Below are positions 9,002 to 17,391 of a stretch of 22,328 nt of DNA, in pieces. Both the position numbers and the translations under genes were made by a program. Under the pieces are notes generated by a model, which was given only the letters and a program-made list of their open reading frames with translations, was not told the DNA's origin and made no database searches. This DNA comes from Azolla pinnata. Its lineage: Eukaryota > Streptophyta > Polypodiopsida > Salviniales > Salviniaceae. Every line of letters starts with the position of its first letter. The first letter of the stretch is position 1. The DNA is taken from contig JBBBWG010008958.1 in the NCBI GenBank assembly GCA_037176905.1, forward strand, positions 1 to 22,328. The letters are read 5' to 3'.

Positions 9002-9853
9002 ATGCATGCACTATTGTCCCACAAGCGTGCCACGTACGTTATTTGTCATTGGACACAACCTCCAACCATTTGTGCGAAAATTTGGACAGCATTGGACTAG
9101 TCTGCAAAACCGTGGATGGATTCATACCAGAACTCTTCTTCGCCATTGCCGTTGATGCTGACCAGAGCTAGTCAAAACCTGGCAAGAGGGACCAGAAGGG
9201 GAATAGAGAGACTTGGTCCAAGACCTTTCAGAAGCCGATTACCGGATGGCATACAAAGAACGGTAAATTAATGAATGACAGACAAGTGTTTATAGACACA
9301 GACACATGCAGATTGCAGATAGAGTCGTGGATGAGATAGGGGATATGATCCTTGCTTACTAAAGGAATCCAGATCAGGCTAACACATGGCCACAGGCGTG
9401 AGTAAGACGGAAGGCCGGTGTTTGATGATGCATGCACTATTGTCCCACAAGCGTGCCACGTACGTTATTTGTCATTGGACACAGCCTCCAACCATTTGTG
9501 CGAAAATTTGGACAGCATTGGACTAGTCTGCAAAACCGTGGATGGATTCATACTAGAACTCCTCTTCGCCATTGCCGTTGATGCTGACCAGAGCTAGTCA
9601 AAACCTGGCAAGAGGGACCAGAAGGGGAATAGAGAGACTTGGTCCAAGACCTTTCAGAAGCCGATTACCGGATGGCATACAAAGAACGGTAAATTAATGA
9701 ATGACAGACAAGTGTTTATAGACACAGACACATGCAGATTGCAGATAGAGTCGTGGATGAGATAGGGGATATGATCCTTGCTTACTAAAGGAATCCAGAT
9801 CAGGCTAACACATGGCCACAGGCGTGAGTAAGACGGAAGGTCGGGGTTTGACG
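9002..9853. repeat. 426-bp tandem direct duplication, about 98.6% identical
   Basis: Positions 9002-9427 and 9428-9853 are adjacent copies of one unit starting ATGCATGCACTATTGTCCCA. By eye only six substitutions and no indels separate them, so the event is recent. Each copy holds TATAGACAC and several short frames in both strands, none recognised. No target-site duplication, primer-binding site or terminal inverted repeat was found at the edges, so it looks like a segmental duplication and not a mobile element. Confidence 0.95.
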
Positions 9854-10309
9854 ATGTGTCCTTCCTTCTCGACGTATGACTTGACTGCATGCATGTGATA
9901 GTGGTGCATTTCATCATCAAAGACCATTCAAGGCATGTGGGTGGTTATGCTTTATGAAATGGCGCATTTTCCACATGATCCCCGATGAGATAGGAACCTC
10001 GTACATATCTGCTGAATCAGTACCCCAAAGAGTGCAATGGGAATGACACAAACAAACACCATCTATCTGGTGGTGGGCCCTCAGAGGGAAAACAGAAACC
10101 CAACAAAACAGTTATGATCCGATCCGATTTGTCCTCGTTCTTTAAACTGAATCTCATTCTTCAGGAAAACGAAAAGTCTGGGAGGAGCTTGCGTGATATG
10201 CATGCACGTGAGTCTAGGCGGACAAAGCTAGGGGCAGACGAAGATCTGCCAGATTCCTGGATTCCAGAAAGAGGCCTATATCGGAGAAGACTCGTTCTAT
10301 GCACGGGAC
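9854..10309. other. Intergenic, nothing recognised
   Basis: This unique sequence lies between the 426-bp duplication and the minisatellite. The frame 10114-10557 runs into the minisatellite and has repeat-derived composition, so it is not called as a gene. Confidence 0.6.
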
Positions 10310-10790
10310 AGGGCTCGAGACCCGAGCTGGGCTCATCAAGGGGCAGGAAGAGCATACAGATCAGTCTCGAGATTCCGACGGAAGATCCCAGCTCCAACCG
10401 ATCCAGGGGCGGGAAGAGGATACAGATACACATGCACACATGCAAGCATAGGCCCGAGATTCCAGCCGAGATCCCAGCTCAACTCATATGGGGGGCAGGA
10501 AGAGGATATAGATCAGGCGCGAGATTCCGGCCGAGATCCCTTGTAGGAAGAGGATAGACCAGGCCCAAGATTCCAACTCAGCTCATCCGGGGCAAGAAAG
10601 AGGATATATATAGAGAGCAGGCGCAAAAGATTCCAGCTGAAATCCCAGCTCGGCTTATCATCCGAGGCAGGAAGGAGGGGCAGATCGGGCTGCAGATTCC
10701 GGGCGAGATCCGAGGCTCAGCTCATCGAGGGCAAGAAAGAGGGCGGATCAGGCGCGAGATTCCGGCCGAGATCCCAGCTCGGGTCAGCAG
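10310..10790. repeat. Diverged minisatellite, units about 60-86 bp
   Basis: GAGATTCC-type words recur near 10368, 10454, 10520, 10567, 10628, 10692 and 10752. They are usually followed by GCCGAGATCCCAGCTC and preceded by GGGGCAGGAAGAGGATA-like sequence. Copies differ in length and by many substitutions. This is the decayed flank of the regular array that follows. Confidence 0.8.
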
Positions 10791-11095
10791 CTCAAGCTCC
10801 AGATCCCGGCTGAGATTCCAGCTCAGCTCAGCTCATCAACCCAAGCTCCAGATTCTGATCGAGATTCCAGCTCAGCTCAATTCATCAGCCCAAGCTCCAG
10901 ATTCTGATCGAGATTCCAGCTCAGCTCAGCTCAGCTCATCAGCCCAAGCTCCAGATTCTGATCGAGATTCCAGCTCAGCTCAATTCATCAGCCCAAGCTC
11001 CAGATTCTGATCGAGATTCCAGCTCAGCTCAGCTCAGCTCATCATCCCAAGCTCCAGATTCTGACCGAGATTCCAGCTCAGCTCAGCTCAGCTCA
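10791..11095. repeat. Regular minisatellite with alternating 49- and 54-bp units
   Basis: CAAGCTCCAGATTCTGATCG recurs with unit starts at about 10791 (diverged), 10840, 10889, 10943, 10992 and 11046. Intervals are 49, 49, 54, 49 and 54. The long unit has an extra AGCTC pentamer and the short one an AATT variant. The last units are nearly identical, and the array ends 365 bp before the aminotransferase start codon. Confidence 0.95.
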
Positions 11096-11096
11096 T

Positions 11097-11140
11097 GCTG
11101 ACGTGGAGCTGACGCGGAGCTGACGTGGCGCTGACGTGGC
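11097..11140 (+). promoter_or_regulatory. Four tandem 11-bp repeats carrying TGACGTGG bZIP-type sites
   Basis: Copies at 11097-11107, 11108-11118, 11119-11129 and 11130-11140 read GCTGACGTGG plus one base. The second has TGACGCGG. TGACGTGG combines the TGACG core recognised by TGA-type bZIP proteins with an ACGT core. The 11-bp spacing puts the sites on nearly the same face of the helix. The array lies 320 bp before the start codon of the aminotransferase gene, so a promoter role is plausible but unproven. Confidence 0.45.
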
Positions 11141-11165
11141 GGGCCTAACTGATCTTTATTGATGA

Positions 11166-11220
11166 TATTTATTTATTTATTTATTTACTTATTTACTTAC
11201 TTATTTACTTATTTATTTAT
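11166..11220 (+). repeat. (ATTT/ACTT)n microsatellite
   Basis: The tetranucleotide tract mixes ATTT and ACTT units and lies in the presumed promoter or leader of the aminotransferase gene. The hydrophobic YLF frame across it is an artefact of the repeat. Confidence 0.9.
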
Positions 11221-11250
11221 ATCAGACACGGGCCTCCCCTGTTTCTTGCG

Positions 11251-11336
11251 TTCTCTTCTTCTTCTTCTTCTTTCTTCTTCGTCTTCTTCTTCTTCTTCTT
11301 CTTCGTCTTCGTCTTCGTCTTCGCCTTCGCCTTCTC
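11251..11336 (+). repeat. (TTC/TCG)n pyrimidine tract in the leader of the aminotransferase gene
   Basis: TTC units with TCG and GCC interruptions. It is CT-rich and ends about 125 bp before the start codon, typical of a plant 5' leader. Confidence 0.85.
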
Positions 11337-11459
11337 TGTTCCTGCCTCCATCTTCCCCTTCCTGCTCAGATGCTGTCTCCACGTCCCGTTCTTCTTGCCT
11401 GTGTCTGCTGCTAAACCAGTTCGCCACCAGCTCTCGACGCGCTCGAGCTTCCCTCCACC

Positions 11460-11587
11460 ATGTCCATCCTCAGAAGGTCGCCTTTGCCGCTCCTCTGCCG
11501 CTGCTCTTCCAGGTAGGGAAAGGCCCCAAATCAGGCTTCCCTTCATCATCATCATCGTCGTCGTCTTCTTCATCGTCGTCTTCGTCT

Positions 11588-11619
<32 letters not shown>

Positions 11620-14600
11620 TTCTTCTTCTACCTATGCATATATGGCCTTACATCGTGAACGCAGATTAAACTAATGCTGCAATACCGTGGCATATGTTTC
11701 ACTCTCTTTCTCTCCTTCTCTGTTCTCTGCCTGTGCATACCCCTGTGCTTGTATACGTGCATGTGTACATGGATGCGTCTTTGCTCGTCCACGTATATAC
11801 AATCATGGATGCTTATGTATGCACCGTACAATCATGGATGCTTGTTTATATGGATACGCCTTTGCGTGCATGCGTGTTGTCTCTGTGTGTGTGTGTGTGT
11901 ATGGAGGCATCCTGCGAGATTCAGTATCTGATTTCGCTTCTTCCGGTTTCACCAAAGATGCCATTTTGCTGCTTCATGTGCATGTTACCATGGTGTCTTC
12001 CCGTTGAATTATTGGGTTGTTTGCGATCCGAAAAGATGGGTCTGCGATCCCGGTATGAATCTTGAAAATTCAACTAGGGGCTTTTTCCATAAAGAATCGC
12101 AATCTGTGTAGGCTTGCCAGATGGATTTTGCTTCTCTGAAAGAGGCAATTGGAAACGATATGTGTGCAATGCAAATTCATAGATACAAACGAAAGCATGC
12201 ATGTCTATATCTATGCACAATGTTGTTGCTATAAAATGGAAGACAATGTGATGGAGATATCTGTGGACCATGCCAAATGCAATCATGGGTAGTTTTCTGT
12301 TGAGACATCACATCTCAGAGATGGTTTGGAAACAATAGGTGGCCTCATGACGAGATTGTTCTGAGAGGCAGAGACAGATCAGCGCATGATGCTAAATAAG
12401 TGGGCTGCTCGAGACAATGGATTCTACCATTATGATAGATATGAAGCTTTTATATGTGCATCGTGCCTTTTATACATGCTACGTATTGACAGATTTCATG
12501 CACTGTTACAGTTATGGTAAGCTTACATCTAGCCATCCGGCGAAAGATCTGCAGTACATAAGGCGACAGCAATGGCAACATAACCTACAGGTCATGAGCC
12601 CTGGCAGCTTGCACCGGACCCTCACCACCATGGTTCAATCCTTCACATCAGCAAATACTTCAGACGATTCACGGTATGTCCATACCATATCACCCCTTGC
12701 TTTCTTTCAGTAATGATCTCTAACATTGTATCTGAAAGTATAACAAAGAAAAGATAGGCAGATGAACTTTATTGTATTGTTTTAGGTTCAAAAATAACGT
12801 ATACATTTATCCACTGGCTTGATAGGGATCCTAGCACTATAATCAACGATCCTGATTGGGACAATCTTGGATTCCAATTCCAAGCTACCGACCACATGTT
12901 TGTAATGAAGTGTGATGTGAACGGGGAATGGTATGAAGGAGAATTGAAACCCTTTGGTTTCTTGAAGTTGAGTCCATCAGCTGGAGTGCTAAACTATGGC
13001 CAAGTATAAAATTCCTTATATCTATATACCTTTGCATATACGTATTTATTTATTTATCATGTGAGCGAGGGGTGATAATTCTCTTGAATCATTTGTAGAA
13101 CGATGTTTTAGAGCAGCGTCTTGAAAAACTCCAGTTTTTTATGGTAGTTTGTGAGCATATAATGTTAAAAAATGCATAGAAGTGGACGTACAAACAAATC
13201 TCATGCATATGTTGGGATGTTGAAATCAGCTTCCTCCTAGCTTTTGGCTTTCCAGGCAATAAAATCTTGCTAACTTTTATGTATGCCTGATCATACCCGA
13301 TTCTAGGGGCTCTTCGAAGGCCTAAAAGCGCAGCGAACCGAAGATGGGCGGATTGTTTTGTTCTGCCCCGAGGAGAATGCCAAACGGATGCAGAGAGGTG
13401 CACAACGCCTGTGCATGCCAGCACCTCCGGTTCACACTTTTGTAGAGGCTGTGAAGCAGACAACATTAGCGAATAAACGCTGGGTATTATGTCTTCCTGG
13501 ATTTCCTTTCTTCATCTTGGCTTCTTTTTGCATGCTCAAGACGGCCCTGAGAGTCACTGTTGGGTATTATATTTTCCTGGATTTTCTTTCTTCATCTTGA
13601 CTTCTATTTGCAAGCACAAGAAAGCATCTTGGCTTCTTTTTGCACACACAAGAAGGCCTCAAAAGTCACTAAGGATGATGCGCTTTCTCCATATCATGCC
13701 TTACCTATAGTATCCAAACACACTGTGAGGAAGAAACATGGAAATCAGACTCGTCTCCATTCAGAAAGTCTTCAAAATGTAGGATTTTGTGGTGGGTATC
13801 AAGCAGATTTTCTCCCATACGAGATCAATTTGGAACGATGAGGCTATTAAGTGGGCTCCTTTGTGCATGGGGAAAAGGGGAATCTAGACAGAGGTTGAGA
13901 ACTATCATCTGAAGATGGTCTCTTTCCCACGTGGAAATCTGTCTGTAATTTGGGAAACTGTCTTCTAGTGGGAAGTGCTTAAAACTTTGGAAACATTATG
14001 TAAAAAGGGAGTATTTTCCTCCCATCATATCAATTGTAGGAATGGATTTCCTGCATCTGGCATGTGGAGTCTCATCTAGCGTGAATCTGATGTGTGACAG
14101 GTACCTCCCTTTGGAAAGGGATCTCTCTACATACGTCCATTGCTCATAGGTTCTGGCGCAGTCCTTGGGCCGGCACCATCTCCAGAATATACCTTTCTTG
14201 TCTTTGCATCGCCAGTTGGGAACTATTTCAAGGTATATTTTCCATGATTTCTTGCAAGTCCGATGTCTTTCCTCAGTACTGCATTTGGAAGTGTGATTGC
14301 AACTTCGGTATGCATCTATCTTTTACAGGAAGGTGCTAACCCTATACATTTGAAAACGGAAAGCGTGTATCCTCGAGCTGTGCGTGGTGGCACTGGTGGA
14401 ATCAAAACCATCTGTAACTATGCCCCTGTAAGTACATATAGAATACCCGCCATCAAGGCCTCTTCTAGAAGTCTTTTTCTTCTGATGTTGTATCTCTCTT
14501 ATCGGTATCATCATCATCGAATCAGGTGCAAAAGGCCCAACTAGAAGCTAAGGCGAGAGGTTTTTCCGACGTGGTTTATGTAGATGCACTAGAGAAGAAA

Positions 14601-15754
14601 TATGTCGAAGAGGTGTCATCTTGCAACATCTTCCTAGTGAAGGTAATACCATATATAGCCAGATCACTTGATGTAATATTAGCCGAAGGTACAAGAAAAG
14701 CACTGAACTGCGTTTGTTTTTTCCATGCATCTTCCTGTTGCTTGAATATGTAGTCTGTTTTTTTTACCTCGTCCTCATTATTTGGATCATACAAATCTTC
14801 TTGGCATGCTGCTTCCTCTCTACTATTTCCGCAGGATAATATCATTTCAACCCCAGAATCAGAAGGCACCATACTTCCAGGCATTACGAGACAATGCATG
14901 ATCGAGCTGGCCCAAAGCTTGGGTTATAAGGTGAGTGTTAACTTGCTGGCAAAAAAAGTTATAAATTATTTGCTACGTATAAAACCGGTTTTGATCCTCC
15001 CCCCACCTCCCAAAAGAGAAAAAACCAATAAAGAAAAACCAATACAGTTACATCTATTGGTCCCATGTATAAAACTGATGTTGATCCTCCCTGGCCCCTG
15101 AAAAAAAAAACCCAAAAAAAGCTGTAGATGAAATAACAACCAGTATCATGACATCTATTGATCAATAAGCTATCATTTTCCCCTCCTCGCTAGATATGAA
15201 TTCGATACCGCCCTATTCAATCATGTTGGGCATGCTGCTGCCCTCGCCCCTCTCACTTTCTCCTCTTCTCATATCTTTTGTCGATTTTGGAACATAACCT
15301 GGTGTGACAATCAGAAACTTGTAATTCTCATCTGTGTCTGAATGCTTTGGTTGGATGATCCACGCATCGGTCTTGAATTATGTGTATGATGGATGCCTAG
15401 GTCGAGGAAAGGAGAGTTCCCCTGGCCGACTTGCTGGACGCCGATGAAGTGTTTTGCACAGGGACCGCAGTCGTCGTTGCACCGGTTGGAAGTATCACCC
15501 ACGAAGGAGAAAGGTGAGGGGAGGGAACGACGCCGTTGAGATGGCAAATACGCATTCGCAGTGCTTGAATGATCTATATATTTTTCTTTGGTTTCTTGTT
15601 TTTGTTTCGACTTCTTTGTAAATGGCCCCTTCTTCCTGCATGTAGAGTGTCGTACTCGACGGAGGGAACCATTACAAATGCCCTCAAGACGGCGCTAACC
15701 GATCTCCAAGTTGGGAAAACAGCCGATACAAGGGGTTGGATACTGCCCATCTAA
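11460..15754 (+). CDS. BCAT: Branched-chain amino acid aminotransferase, organellar (ten exons, 411 aa)
   Basis: Predicted exons are 11460-11512, 12512-12673, 12826-13003, 13307-13483, 14101-14232, 14329-14427, 14526-14642, 14835-14930, 15401-15513 and 15646-15754. All have GT-AG borders and matching phases. The product is a fold-type IV pyridoxal-phosphate enzyme that interconverts leucine, isoleucine and valine with their 2-oxo acids using 2-oxoglutarate/glutamate. Family blocks are in order: [64 protein letters not shown] with the PLP lysine at K260, [27 protein letters not shown] and [18 protein letters not shown]. The first 71 residues are rich in Arg, Ser and Leu and nearly free of acids, as expected for a mitochondrial or plastid presequence. 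Length is normal for plant members. Exon 2 could instead start at 12533, losing seven residues, as both acceptors keep the frame. The C-terminal tail (from about 376) is diverged but keeps GW near the end. The family call is very secure; the exact compartment is not. Confidence 0.95.
11543..11615 (+). repeat. (TCA/TCG)n microsatellite in intron 1 of the aminotransferase gene
   Basis: Trinucleotide tract beginning 30 bases after the first splice donor. The poly-Ser and poly-Val frames across it are artefacts. Confidence 0.9.
11883..11900 (+). repeat. (TG)9 microsatellite in intron 1
   Basis: Pure TG dinucleotide run inside the first intron of the aminotransferase gene, surrounded by GTGCATG-rich alternating purine-pyrimidine sequence. 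Confidence 0.85.
13481..13675 (+). repeat. 80-bp tandem duplication that copies the exon 4 splice donor
   Basis: TGGGTATTAT begins at 13481, where TGG is the last codon of exon 4 and GTATTA the donor. It begins again at 13561, inside intron 4. Both copies continue with TTCCTGGATTT and TTCTTCATCTTG. A third partial copy (CTTGGCTTCTTTTTGCA) follows near 13628-13675. The second donor would add 80 bases and shift the frame, so it is presumably unused. Confidence 0.85.
14970..15130 (+). repeat. Diverged tandem segment in intron 8 of the aminotransferase gene
   Basis: Two roughly 90-bp related stretches each contain GTATAAAAC(C/T)G followed by TTGATCCTCCC and then an A-rich run with CC. This looks like an old local duplication. 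Confidence 0.6.
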
Positions 15755-16202
15755 ATTTGGAAACTGCAAGAATTGAGGCGGAGTTTTAGGAGCAAAGAAC
15801 AGGACTCTAAAAGACTCGCCGCAATTTGCGATGATACAAAAGCATCACTGCATGTATACATAGATTTCATGAAGGGGGGAGCTTTTAGCCACAGCATTTG
15901 AGGCACCATTCTTGTACATAAGAAGCAGCCACAGTGAAGAAGAAGACAACGATCCTTTCGCAGCTCTACCTACCACGAGAAGACTACCTTCATCAATCCC
16001 ATCTCCATGCTCCAATCAGCCACTAACAAGTAAAAAGCTTGATGAATGAATACATGCCACAATCGGTAGCCGCTGTTTTGCCGTGATAGTAAAATCCTTC
16101 TATCGATCGATCCTCTTCTCCGGTGCCTGATCAGCTATACATTACATTGATCAAACAACTTCCAAATTATGTTTTTTGTGTTTTTTTTTAAACCAAAACA
16201 CT
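15755..16202 (+). other. 3' flank of the aminotransferase gene
   Basis: No coding frame is supported. I found no canonical AATAAA within the first 370 bases; GAATGAATACATG near 16045 is the nearest loose match. The far end holds a (T)n run near 16181 before the 15-bp repeat. Confidence 0.5.
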
Positions 16203-16247
16203 AGTAGATGCGTCTTTAGTAGATGCATCTTTAGTAGATGCATCTTG
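16203..16247. repeat. Three tandem copies of a 15-bp unit
   Basis: AGTAGATGCATCTTT occurs at 16203, 16218 and 16233, with single changes in the first and last. Each unit carries the 10-bp palindrome AGATGCATCT (AGATGCGTCT in the first copy). Confidence 0.9.
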
Positions 16248-16597
16248 ATTAGTAAAACAGGAAGTACCAACATGTACAAGTAAGTCACTAAGGGATACCC
16301 AACATGTACAACTAAGTTGCTCTCTTTTGCATCAACTCCCATCCATCAAGATCTTAGAAATCGAACAAATATTGTTGCAAGAGAAGCGGAAGTTGGAATA
16401 TGTTTTACCACGGACGATGTGTTGCTAGCTAATAATGCTCCCACTGATCCTCCTCCACGACCGCATTGTGCACGATCAAAAATGATGGGAAGCAATTTCC
16501 ACCACCATGACAAGCTTCTGCCGATCGATCGATTCGGAGCGTTTTTTCATTGTGCAGCTCTCTCTGGCTTGCGGTGCTGGTCAGACGACAGTTGCTC

Positions 16598-16810
16598 GTC
16601 TTCAGCTGTGTCAGAACGTGAACTGATCTGAATCCTCTTCAGCTGTCTCAGAACATGAGCTGATCCGAATCCTCTCTGGCTGTCTCAGAACATGAACTGA
16701 TCTGATCCTCTTTGGCTGTCTCAGAGCACGAACCGATCTGATCCTCTTCAGCTATCTCAGGACGTGAACTGATCTGAATCCTCTTCAGCCGTCTCAGAAC
16801 ACGAAGCGAT
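16598..16810. repeat. Minisatellite, about six units of 35-37 bp
   Basis: The unit CTTCAGCTGTCTCAGAACAT followed by GAACTGATCTGAATC recurs about six times with substitutions (TCAGCTG versus TGGCTG) and two-base length changes. It lies about 450 bp before the RSPH10B-like gene. Confidence 0.9.
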
Positions 16811-16979
16811 GGCACTACTGCGCCCATCTATACAATCGGATAGATCCTCGAGAGTCTCTAGCAATCTAAACTCGTATGTAACGATCGAGATCGGAGATCC
16901 AACTCCAACCGTCGGATGAATGTGGGCTCGAAATGTCGTCTGGGCTCATCAGCACCGCCAAGTCGAAGAGGGGGGTCTT

Positions 16980-17215
16980 CTCTTTGCGTATTTGTACACG
17001 AACACACAAATACGCACAGGTTCCCGTATCGGCACATGTACATACATACGCACATACATACGCACAAGTTACAACTGAGCCTATGTATACGCATCACATG
17101 TGTACAGCCCTACAACATGTTGGTACAGGCGTATATACGTACACACAGACGTGGAAGTGGGCGTATACGTACGTGTACACGGACCCGTAGATACGGCGTA
17201 TATACGGCGTAGAGC
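16980..17215 (+). promoter_or_regulatory. Alternating purine-pyrimidine CGTA-rich region with a TATA-like box
   Basis: This stretch is dense in ACATACGCACATA and GTATACGTACGTGTACAC-like words, long alternating purine-pyrimidine runs. TATATA at 17199-17204 lies 61 bp before the duplicated leader of the RSPH10B-like gene and could place transcription start near 17230. Promoter function is inferred from position. Confidence 0.4.
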
Positions 17216-17223
17216 GCAAAGCG

Positions 17224-17237
17224 ACCGTTAACGGTTT
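17224..17237 (+). promoter_or_regulatory. MYB-type palindrome ACCGTTAACGGT
   Basis: A perfect 12-bp palindrome (17224-17235) carries the AACGG/CCGTT MYB core on both strands. The minus strand across 17231-17237 reads AAACCGT, which fits RAACCGY, the motif I recall for the male-germline MYB DUO1. It would sit at or near the transcription start of a sperm-flagellum gene. The motif is short and could occur by chance. Confidence 0.35.
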
Positions 17238-17258
17238 GGGCGTTTCGTCTCCGTCGTC

Positions 17259-17391
17259 TTCGCCATGGATCCTTCTTGAGACCCTGCAGCAGCTATGGCG
17301 GATGAGCTCCTTCCGCAGCGCCCCCTTCGCCATGGATCCTTCTTGAGACCTGCAGCAGCTATGGCGGATGAGCTCCTTCCGCAGCGCCCCC
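17259..17391 (+). repeat. 67/66-bp tandem duplication spanning a short upstream ORF and the start codon
   Basis: Copies are 17259-17325 and 17326-17391, identical except for one C lost in GAGACCCTG. Each contains ATGGATCCTTCTTGA, a four-codon MDPS ORF, followed by ATGGCGGATGAG, the main start. The main starts are 66 bases apart and in frame, so initiation at either is possible. Confidence 0.95.

Noticed and set aside
8905-9171. 88-codon plus-strand frame entering the 426-bp repeat
   Set aside because: Unrecognised product; the second repeat copy does not preserve the upstream half, and there is no splice or promoter context.
9002-9853. Tandem pair considered as LTR-type repeats or a transposon
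   Set aside because: The copies are directly adjacent with no internal domain, and no primer-binding site, polypurine tract, target-site duplication or transposase-like frame was seen.
10114-10557. 147-codon frame
   Set aside because: Most of it is translated minisatellite; repeated EIPAEIP-type words follow from the repeat unit.
11159-11674. 171-codon frame with YLF, poly-Ser and Pro segments
   Set aside because: It is made of the ATTT, TTC and TCG microsatellites and overlaps the leader and first exon of the aminotransferase gene in another frame.
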